Positions 26,086 through 32,860 of a stretch of 64,000 nucleotides of DNA are shown here, piece by piece. The translations under genes and the position numbers were made by a program. Source of the DNA: Pseudomonas sp. B21-023 (GTDB taxonomy: Bacteria; Pseudomonadota; Gammaproteobacteria; Pseudomonadales; Pseudomonadaceae). The notes beneath the pieces are model-generated. The model had not been told where the DNA came from and made no database searches. It was given only the letters and a program-made list of their open reading frames with translations. Each line of letters starts with the position of its first letter. Positions within the stretch are counted from its first letter, which is position 1. Location of the stretch: NCBI RefSeq assembly GCF_024749165.1, contig NZ_CP087190.1:4561501-4625500 (forward strand), written 5' to 3'.

Positions 26086-27192
26086 TCAGTCGCGCAGGTC
26101 CGATTCGTGGATCGGGTTGGCCCGGCTTGTCGCGCGTTGGTATTGCGCCGGCCAGGTCGCCTTGTTGCCGCCCAGGTCGTCGTCGGCGTGCAATGGCCAG
26201 TAAGGGTCGCGCAACAGTTCGCGGGCCAGGAAGATCATATCGGCCTGGCCGGTACGCAGGATATGCTCGGCCTGGGCCGGCTCGGTGATCATGCCGACGG
26301 TGCCGGTGGCGATCTCCGACTCCTTGCGCACCCGCTCGGCGAAACGGGTCTGGTAGCCGGGGCCAGTGGGGATTTCTGCATTGACCGAGGTCCCTCCCGA
26401 CGACACGTCGATCAAGTCGACGCCCAGGGCGCGTAGCCGGCGGGCCAGCTCCACGGTCTCGTCCGGGTTCCAGCCATCCTCGACCCAGTCGGTGGCCGAC
26501 ACCCGCACCAACAGCGGCAGCTCCTGTGGCCAGGCCTGGCGCACCGCCTCGGCGACTTGCAGGGTCAGGCGGATACGGTTTTCAAAGCAGCTGCCGTACT
26601 CGTCGCGGCGCTGGTTGCTCAGCGGCGAGAGGAACTGGTGCAGCAGGTAGCCGTGGGCAGCGTGGATCTCGACGACCTTGAAGCCGGCCTTCAAGGCCCG
26701 CTCGGTGGCGGCGACGAACGCGCTGACGACCTGCTGGATCTCGTCCTTGCTCAGTTCATGGGGGACGGTGTGCTCGGGGTCGAAGGCAATCCTGGAGGGT
26801 CCTACCGGCTGCCAGCCGCCGTCTTCAAGCTTGACGCTGCCGTGCTTGCCCAGCCACGGCCTGTGGGTGCTGGCCTTGCGCCCGGCATGGGCCAGCTGGA
26901 TGCCGGGGACGGCGCCCTGGGCGGTGATGAAGCGGGTGATGCGCTGCAGCGCGGGGATCTGCGCGTCGTTCCACAGGCCGAGGTCTTCTGCAGTGATGCG
27001 CCCATCGGCGGTGACCGCGACCGCTTCACTGATCACCAGGCCGGCGCCACCGACAGCGCGACTGCCCAGGTGCACCAGGTGCCAGTCATTGGCCAGGCCG
27101 TCGACGGCGGAGTACTGACACATGGGGGAAACGGCGATACGGTTGGGCAGGGTCAGCTGACGCAGGGTGTAGGGTTCGAGCAGCAGGCTCAT
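26086..27192 (-). CDS. NADH:flavin oxidoreductase, Old Yellow Enzyme family (XenA/YqjM-like)
   Basis: This 368-residue FMN enzyme reduces activated C=C bonds and, in relatives, xenobiotics such as nitro compounds. The TIM barrel starts LFEP-like (LLEPYTLRQLTLPNRIAVSP) and shows the XenA/YqjM Cys in SPMCQYSAVDG, the FMN and substrate residues in QLAHAGRKAST, and HAAHGYLLHQFLSP. The start at 27192 has GGGAGG before it; the frame upstream is not needed. It lies 79 bp after the methionine aminopeptidase gene on the same strand and may share its transcript. Confidence 0.9.
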   Translation of the reverse strand: MSLLLEPYTLRQLTLPNRIAVSPMCQYSAVDGLANDWHLVHLGSRAVGGAGLVISEAVAVTADGRITAEDLGLWNDAQIPALQRITRFITAQGAVPGIQLAHAGRKASTHRPWLGKHGSVKLEDGGWQPVGPSRIAFDPEHTVPHELSKDEIQQVVSAFVAATERALKAGFKVVEIHAAHGYLLHQFLSPLSNQRRDEYGSCFENRIRLTLQVAEAVRQAWPQELPLLVRVSATDWVEDGWNPDETVELARRLRALGVDLIDVSSGGTSVNAEIPTGPGYQTRFAERVRKESEIATGTVGMITEPAQAEHILRTGQADMIFLARELLRDPYWPLHADDDLGGNKATWPAQYQRATSRANPIHESDLRD

Positions 27193-27271
27193 GGCGCACC
27201 TCCCAGGGACTCCAATGGTTGCCGGGCCGGCATTTGTAGTGGGGCGTGGGCCGGTACCGGTAGGTTTCAGC

Positions 27272-28084
27272 CTAGACCATGGCTCCGAGGGGCGTTCGCC
27301 CATCGCCCTGCGCCGCTCGTTCCTCCTCGCGCAAGGTCAGCACCTCGACGCCACTCTGCGTCACCGCCACGGTGTGCTCCCATTGCGCCGACAGGCTCCG
27401 GTCACGGGTAATTACCGTCCAGCCATCGCGCAAACCGCGGGTCCCGCGCCCACCCTGGTTGATCATCGGCTCGATGGTGAACACCATCCCTGGTTGCAGC
27501 TTCATGCCCGTGCCACGCTGGCCGTAGTGCAGCACCTCCGGCGCCTCGTGCATCTGCGTGCCGATGCCGTGCCCGCAATACTCGCGCACCACGCTGTAGC
27601 CGGCGGCCTCGGCGTGGGCCTGGATGGCGTGGCCGATATCACCGAGGGTCGCGCCGGGGCGCACCTGCTCGATGCCCTTCCACAGCGCGGCATAGGTGGT
27701 GTCCACCAGCCGCCGGGCCTCTTCGCCGATCTGGCCGATGCTGTACATCTTCGACGAATCGGCGATATAGCCGCCCTGCTCCAGGGTGATGTCGACGTTG
27801 ACGATCGAACCCTCCTTCAGCACCTCGTCGGCCTTGGGCATGCCATGGCAGACCACATGGTCCACCGAGGTGTTCAGGGCAAAGGGAAAACCATACTGGC
27901 CCTTGCTCGCCGGCCGCGCCTTGAGGGTCTGGACGATGAAGGCCTCGGCGCGGTCGTTGATCTGCAAGGTAGTCACGCCGGGGCGGATGAAACCGTCGAG
28001 GTCGGCGAACACCCGGGCCAGCAACTGGCCGGCACGGCGCATCAATTCGAGCTGGGCGGCGTCCTTGAGGATGACCTTGCTCAT
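27272..28084 (-). CDS. map: Methionine aminopeptidase, type I
   Basis: This 270-residue enzyme removes the initiator methionine. The five metal ligands are visible: two Asp (VNVDITLEQGGYIADSSKMY), His (CGHGIGTQMHE), Glu (FTIEPMI) and Glu (AQWEHTVAVT). Pseudomonas genomes usually carry a main map near rpsB, so this is probably a second copy; that is from general knowledge, not from this window. Its ATG overlaps the stop of a ParD-like gene by 4 bp. Confidence 0.93.
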   Translation of the reverse strand: MSKVILKDAAQLELMRRAGQLLARVFADLDGFIRPGVTTLQINDRAEAFIVQTLKARPASKGQYGFPFALNTSVDHVVCHGMPKADEVLKEGSIVNVDITLEQGGYIADSSKMYSIGQIGEEARRLVDTTYAALWKGIEQVRPGATLGDIGHAIQAHAEAAGYSVVREYCGHGIGTQMHEAPEVLHYGQRGTGMKLQPGMVFTIEPMINQGGRGTRGLRDGWTVITRDRSLSAQWEHTVAVTQSGVEVLTLREEERAAQGDGRTPLGAMV

Positions 28085-28284
28085 TGCAGCAGCTCCTTGA
28101 GATTGGCCTGCTCCTGGCGCAGCAACTGGCGCAGCAGTTCCTGGTAGGTGGCCTGCGGGTGCAACTCGGCCAGCATGCCGATGCGGATCCAGTGCTCGGC
28201 CTGGGCGTTGATCGAGCGCGACAGCGCGGCGCTGGCCACGCGCAGGTCTTCGTGGAGGTCGTCGGCGATCTTGACGATGCCCAT
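28081..28284 (-). CDS. ParD-like small protein, coupled to map
   Basis: This 67-residue protein starts MGIVKIADDLHEDLRVASAA. It resembles the ribbon-helix-helix ParD-like family (DUF3423), with a short beta strand (VKIAD) followed by helices (LRVASAALSRSINAQAEHWIRIGMLAE). ParD is an antitoxin, but no ParE toxin follows; instead the stop overlaps the start of a methionine aminopeptidase gene. It may regulate its own operon. Assignment rests on motif resemblance only. Confidence 0.75.
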   Translation of the reverse strand: MGIVKIADDLHEDLRVASAALSRSINAQAEHWIRIGMLAELHPQATYQELLRQLLRQEQANLKELLQ

Positions 28285-28431
28285 GTGCGATTACCTATAT
28301 ATGAAACGTATGCGAATCATATATCCATAAGCCAGCTGGCGCCATTCGCTGGTGCACCGTTCCCCATATCGGTGCGCGCGCCCCTCCCGGGCGAGCCCAC
28401 TCACACCGCAGAGACGCGCCCCGCCGTGATA

Positions 28432-28446
28432 TGGCCCGGGATTTGC
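28432..28446 (+). promoter_or_regulatory. Sigma-54 promoter of nasA
   Basis: TGGCCCGGGATTTGC matches the RpoN consensus TGGCACGNNNNTTGC at all but one defined base, with the GG and GC doublets 10 bases apart. The predicted start is near 28458, just before the hexaloop hairpin. An RpoN promoter fits NtrC control of nitrogen assimilation. The rest of 28285-28431 holds nothing else I can identify. Confidence 0.65.
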
Positions 28447-28463
28447 TGCCGGCAAGGCATCGA

Positions 28464-28555
28464 GGCCATCAACGCCGATGGTCCTCCCTCCACGACGAAG
28501 GCGCCGTGTTGCCCCGCTTGCCAGTTGCAGGCCGGGCAGCCGGCGCCTTTGTCGT
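28464..28555 (+). promoter_or_regulatory. nasA leader: hexaloop hairpin plus terminator-like stem (NasT/ANTAR type)
   Basis: CCATC-AACGCC-GATGG (28466-28481) forms a hairpin with a six-base loop having A at position 1 and G at position 4, the signature bound by ANTAR antiterminators such as NasR and NasT. Then comes a 15-bp stem (28492-28506 with 28541-28555, one G-U pair) with a long internal loop, rich in T on its 3' side. It ends 20 bp before the nasA start. A nearly identical layout precedes nirB. Confidence 0.65.
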
Positions 28556-28575
28556 TTCGTCAGCAGGAGATCGTG

Positions 28576-31500
28576 ATGAGCGGCAGTGAAGTGCGCAGTG
28601 TTTGCCCGTATTGCGGAGTCGGGTGCGGCATCGTCATGCACGTGAGTGAAGGCAAGATCGTCAAAGTCAGCGGCGACAAGCAGCACCCCAGCAACTTCGG
28701 GCGCCTGTGCACCAAGGGGCTGACCGCCCATGTGCCGCTGGAGGCCGGGCGCATGGCTCACGCGTTCGTCCGTGACCAGCGCAGCCAGCAGCCAGCCCGT
28801 CGCCCGCTGCAGACCGCCATCGCCGAGACGGCCGGGCGCCTGCGCACGATCATCGATACCCACGGCGCCGATGCCGTGGCTTTCTATGTCTCCGGGCAAA
28901 TGTCGCTGGAGGCCCAGTACCTGGCCAACAAACTGGCCAAGGGCTTCATCCGCACCCGCCATATCGAGTCCAACTCACGCCTGTGCATGGCCAGTGCCGG
29001 CAGCGGCTACAAGCAATCGCTGGGCGCCGACGGCCCACCCGGCAGCTATCAGGATTTCGAGCGCGCCGAGGTGTTCCTGGTGATCGGCGCGAACATGGCC
29101 GACTGCCACCCGATCCTGTTCCTGCGCCTGCTCGACCGCCTCAAGGCCGGTGCCAGGCTGATCGTCGTCGACCCCCGGCGCAGTGCCACCGCCGACAAGG
29201 CCGACCTGTTCCTGCAACTGCGCCCGGGTACCGACCTGGCCCTGCTCAATGGCCTGCTGCACCTGCTGCACGCCAATGGCCATACCGACGCGGATTTCAT
29301 CGCCCGTCACACCGAAGGCTGGGAGGCACTGCCGGCGTTTCTCGCGGACTACCCCCCCGAACGCGTCGCGGCCATCACCGGACTGGCCGAGGCCGACATC
29401 CGCGAAGCCGCCCGCCTGATCGGCGAGGCGGGCGAATGGATGAGCTGCTGGACCATGGGCCTGAACCAGAGCATCCACGGCACCTGGCACAGCAACGCCC
29501 TGTGCAACCTGCACCTGGCCACCGGCGCCATCTGCCGCCCCGGCAGCGGGCCGTTCTCGCTGACCGGCCAACCCAATGCCATGGGCGGCCGCGAGATGGG
29601 TTACATGGGGCCGGGCCTGCCGGGCCAGCGTTCGGCGCAGGTGGCAGCCGACCGCGCCTTCGTCGAAGCGCAATGGCAACTGCTCCCCGGCACCCTGCGC
29701 AGTGAAGGGGGCGAAGGCACCGTGGCACTGTTCGAGCAGCTCAAGCATGGCGAGGTGAAAGCCTGCTGGATCATCTGCAGCAACCCGGTGGCCAGCGTCG
29801 CCAACCGCCAGCAGGTGATCGACGGCCTGCGCCAGGCACAGCTGGTGATCAGCCAGGACGCCTTCCTCGACACCGAGACCAACCGCTACGCCGACATCCT
29901 GCTGCCGGCGTCATTGTGGGCCGAGGGCGAAGGGGTGATGATCAACAGCGAGCGCAACCTGACCTTGATGCCCCGCGCCGTCGAGGCGCCCGGCGAAAGC
30001 CTCGAGGACTGGCGCCTGATCGCGCGCATCGCCTGTGCCCTGGGTTATGCGCACGCCTTCGACTACCCCGACGCCGAAGCGGTGTTCGATGAGATCCGCC
30101 GCTTCCACAACCCGGACACCGGCTACGACCTGCGCGGCATCGACTATGCCGACCTGCGCCAGGGCCCGCGGCAGTGGCCAAGCGCGCCGGGGCGCAAGGA
30201 CGCTCGCAGCCCCCAGCGCTATGTCGCGCCAGACGCCCCACAGACGCCGGTGTTTCCGACGCCCACCGGCAAGGCCCGGTTCTTCGCCCGCCCCTGGCTG
30301 CCGCCGGCGGAGCTGCCCGACGCTGCCTTCCCCTTCGTGCTCAACACCGGCCGCTTGCAGCACCAGTGGCACACGCTGACCAAGACCGGCCAGGTACCCA
30401 GCCTCAACAAGCTGGAGCCCGGTCCCTTTGTCGAGATCCACCCCGACGACGCCCGGCGCCTGGGTATCGCGGACAAGGACCAGGTGGCGATCCGTTCGCG
30501 CCGCGGCCAGGCCGTGCTGCCGGCGCGACTCAGCGAGCGGGTGCTGCCGGGCAACTGTTTCGCCCCGTTTCACTGGAACGATCTGTACGGCGAGCAACTG
30601 GCAATCAACGCGGTGACCTGCGACGCGGTGGACCCGACTTCGCTGCAGCCGGCCCTCAAGCACTGTGCCGTGGCCCTGGAACGGGTTGCCGGCGAGCGCA
30701 TCGCCACCCTTGAACTGACGCTTCCCCCGGAACCCATCGCCATGCCCACCGCCACCCTGTCCCGCCTGCTCGGCCTAGAGACGTTGCCGGCTCCGGTCCT
30801 GGCCGAGCAAGAACGCCATTACCTGCAAGGTTTCCTGCTCGGCCTGAGCCAGGCCCGCACCGAAAACGTGCCTTGCCTGCCGCCCGATGCGCCCCTGGCG
30901 CCGGAGCGACGCCTGTTCGTCAACGGCCTGCTGGGCGGCCTGTTCGCCCGGCCCGCGCCGGCGCCGCAAGCAGCGCTCGAAAGCCCTCGTCACCACGTGC
31001 TGTGGGCCTCGCAGACCGGCAATGGCGAGCACCTCGCCGAACGCTGCGCCCAGCACCTGCGCGACGCGGGGCTGGTGGTCGCACTCAGTTGCATGGAGGT
31101 GGTGCGCCCATCCCAACTGCGAGACGCCGCCAGCCTGCTGCTGATCGCCAGCACCTTCGGCGACGGCGATGCGCCGGACAGCGGCGCCACGTTCTGGCGA
31201 GCCCTGCAGGACGAAGAAGGCGCCAACTGTGCCACGCTGCCCTACGCCGTGCTGGCCCTGGGGGATTCGAGCTACGACCAGTTCTGCGGCTTCGGTCGCA
31301 AGCTCGACCAACGCCTGGCCGAGCTGGGGGCCCGGCGTCTGCTGGCCAGGGTCGACTGCGAGCCGGATTGCGAAGCGGCCTTCGGCGCCTGGCTCGATGC
31401 CCTGCTGCCCAAGCTTGGCAGTATCCCGACGGCTACCACCACCGCATCGGCCACCGCCCGCGGCAAACACCAGCCCTGGCCTGCCACCTTACGGGAGAAC

Positions 31501-32553
31501 CGCCTCCTCAGCGGCCCGGATTCAACCAAGGAGACTCGCCAACTGGTCTTCGACCTGTCCGGCAGCGACCTGCGCTATCAACCCGGCGATGCCCTGGGCG
31601 TATGGCCGCGCAATTGCCCGGGCCTGGTCGACGAGCTGCTGATGCTGATGCAGCTGGACGGCCAGGCCGAGATCGAACTCGAGGGCCATGCCCCAATGCC
31701 CCTGCGAACCGCGCTTGAGCGGCACCTGGACATCACCCAGGTCAGCCGCCAGCAACTCGAAGTCTTCAGCCAGCACGCCAGCGGCCTGCAACGCCTGCTG
31801 CTGCCAGCATGCAAGGACGAACTCAAGGAATGGCTGTGGGGCCGCCAGTTGGCCGACGTGCTGCGCGAGTACCCCCAGGCCATGCCGCTGGGCAACTGGT
31901 TGTCGCTGCTGAAACCCTTGCAGCCGCGCCTGTACTCGATCAGCTCCAGCCCCCGGGCTCATCCCGACCAGGTACACCTGACCGTCTCCATCGTGCGCCA
32001 TGGCCAGCGCAAGGGCGTCTGTTCGAGCTTCCTCGCGGACCGGGCAGCGGCGCTGGAGGTGGGGGTATTTGCGCAGCCATCGAAACATTTCCACCTGCCC
32101 GAGGACGACGGGGTGCCTATCGTCATGATCGGCCCCGGTACCGGTATCGCCCCCTTCCGCGCCTTCCTCGAAGAGCGCGAACTACGTGGGGCCCCAGGGC
32201 GCAACTGGCTGTTCTTCGGCGAACAGCATGCCGCCTGCGATTTCTACTACCGCGAACAATTGCAGGCCTGGGAGGCTTGCGGACATGTGCGCCTGAGCAC
32301 GGCGTTCTCCCGTGACCAGGTGGAAAAAGTCTATGTGCAGCATCGCCTGCTGGAACACGGCGCCGAGCTGTGGCAATGGCTGCAAGCGGGTGCCCATGTG
32401 TATGTGTGTGGCGATGCCCGGCATATGGCCCGGGATGTGGACACGGCCTTGCGCCAGCTCGTGGCGGAGCACGGCGGCCTGGACGAGACCACAGCTGCGG
32501 CGTATGTCGAGGGGTTGGGGCGGGACAAGCGCTACCTGCGAGATGTGTATTGA
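28576..32553 (+). CDS. nasA: Assimilatory nitrate reductase fused to a CysJ-like flavoprotein reductase
   Basis: This 1,325-residue cytoplasmic enzyme reduces nitrate to nitrite. The N-terminal part (about 1-735) is a molybdopterin-guanine-dinucleotide oxidoreductase with a [4Fe-4S] motif (CPYCGVGC then RLCTKG) and a C-terminal molydopterin-dinucleotide-binding domain (LNTGRLQHQWHTLTKTG). After a linker comes a flavodoxin domain (about 805-945, LWASQTGNGEHLAE), an FAD-binding domain (RLYSISSSPR, about 1117) and an NADPH-binding domain (GPGTGIAPFRAFLEER, about 1185), ending YLRDVY as in CysJ. The protein thus carries its own electron supply from NADPH. ATG 28576 follows AGGAG; the frame upstream to 28084 runs through the leader hairpins and is not coding. 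Confidence 0.94.
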   Translation: MSGSEVRSVCPYCGVGCGIVMHVSEGKIVKVSGDKQHPSNFGRLCTKGLTAHVPLEAGRMAHAFVRDQRSQQPARRPLQTAIAETAGRLRTIIDTHGADAVAFYVSGQMSLEAQYLANKLAKGFIRTRHIESNSRLCMASAGSGYKQSLGADGPPGSYQDFERAEVFLVIGANMADCHPILFLRLLDRLKAGARLIVVDPRRSATADKADLFLQLRPGTDLALLNGLLHLLHANGHTDADFIARHTEGWEALPAFLADYPPERVAAITGLAEADIREAARLIGEAGEWMSCWTMGLNQSIHGTWHSNALCNLHLATGAICRPGSGPFSLTGQPNAMGGREMGYMGPGLPGQRSAQVAADRAFVEAQWQLLPGTLRSEGGEGTVALFEQLKHGEVKACWIICSNPVASVANRQQVIDGLRQAQLVISQDAFLDTETNRYADILLPASLWAEGEGVMINSERNLTLMPRAVEAPGESLEDWRLIARIACALGYAHAFDYPDAEAVFDEIRRFHNPDTGYDLRGIDYADLRQGPRQWPSAPGRKDARSPQRYVAPDAPQTPVFPTPTGKARFFARPWLPPAELPDAAFPFVLNTGRLQHQWHTLTKTGQVPSLNKLEPGPFVEIHPDDARRLGIADKDQVAIRSRRGQAVLPARLSERVLPGNCFAPFHWNDLYGEQLAINAVTCDAVDPTSLQPALKHCAVALERVAGERIATLELTLPPEPIAMPTATLSRLLGLETLPAPVLAEQERHYLQGFLLGLSQARTENVPCLPPDAPLAPERRLFVNGLLGGLFARPAPAPQAALESPRHHVLWASQTGNGEHLAERCAQHLRDAGLVVALSCMEVVRPSQLRDAASLLLIASTFGDGDAPDSGATFWRALQDEEGANCATLPYAVLALGDSSYDQFCGFGRKLDQRLAELGARRLLARVDCEPDCEAAFGAWLDALLPKLGSIPTATTTASATARGKHQPWPATLRENRLLSGPDSTKETRQLVFDLSGSDLRYQPGDALGVWPRNCPGLVDELLMLMQLDGQAEIELEGHAPMPLRTALERHLDITQVSRQQLEVFSQHASGLQRLLLPACKDELKEWLWGRQLADVLREYPQAMPLGNWLSLLKPLQPRLYSISSSPRAHPDQVHLTVSIVRHGQRKGVCSSFLADRAAALEVGVFAQPSKHFHLPEDDGVPIVMIGPGTGIAPFRAFLEERELRGAPGRNWLFFGEQHAACDFYYREQLQAWEACGHVRLSTAFSRDQVEKVYVQHRLLEHGAELWQWLQAGAHVYVCGDARHMARDVDTALRQLVAEHGGLDETTAAAYVEGLGRDKRYLRDVY

Positions 32554-32602
32554 TGCACCACGGTGGTGAGGCTTGCACCTTTGTTGTGCCCCGAACGGCC
32601 TC

Positions 32603-32680
32603 ATCGCCGGCAAGCCGGCTCCCACAAGGATACGCCGCAAACGGGCCCGCAGCCCTGTGGGAGCCGGCTTGCCGGCGGTG
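32603..32680. repeat. Inverted pair of REP elements between nasA and nirB
   Basis: ATCGCCGGCAAGCCGGCTCC (32603 on) and GGAGCCGGCTTGCCGGCGGT (about 32659-32678) face each other. They separate the nasA unit from the nirB promoter and may stabilise or terminate the nasA transcript. Confidence 0.85.
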
Positions 32681-32712
32681 AGTCCCGTGAAGGCTACCGA
32701 TGGGTGGCCGCT

Positions 32713-32727
32713 TGGCACACTCCCTGC
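32713..32727 (+). promoter_or_regulatory. Sigma-54 promoter of nirBD
   Basis: TGGCACACTCCCTGC matches the RpoN consensus closely, with TGGCAC at -24, TGC at -12 and correct spacing. Predicted start is near 32739, which leaves a leader of about 120 bases before nirB. Confidence 0.78.
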
Positions 32728-32747
32728 TTTTCAACGAAGTACAACAG

Positions 32748-32840
32748 CCCCTCGATCAACGGCGATCGCCCAGGGGCCTCACACTGATGAGTACAGGCAA
32801 AGGCGCCTGGAGCTTCGGCTCCAGGCGCCTTTTTCGTTTT
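32748..32840 (+). promoter_or_regulatory. nirB leader: hexaloop hairpin plus strong intrinsic terminator (NasT/ANTAR type)
   Basis: CGATC-AACGGC-GATCG (32753-32768) is a hairpin with a hexaloop having A1 and G4, flanked by outer arms CCCCT and AGGGG. A short stem CTCA-CACTGA-TGAG follows. Next is a perfect 15-bp stem (32799-32813 with 32818-32832) capped by a TTCG tetraloop and followed by TTCGTTTTT, a textbook terminator, 20 bp before the nirB start. Without antitermination most transcripts should stop here. Confidence 0.78.
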
Positions 32841-32860
32841 TCCGTGATCGAGGATCGGCT

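Noticed and set aside
28084..28575. N-terminal extension of NasA
   Set aside because: The in-frame extension covers the RpoN promoter, hexaloop hairpin and terminator stem; ATG 28576 has AGGAG and begins at the Fe-S motif.
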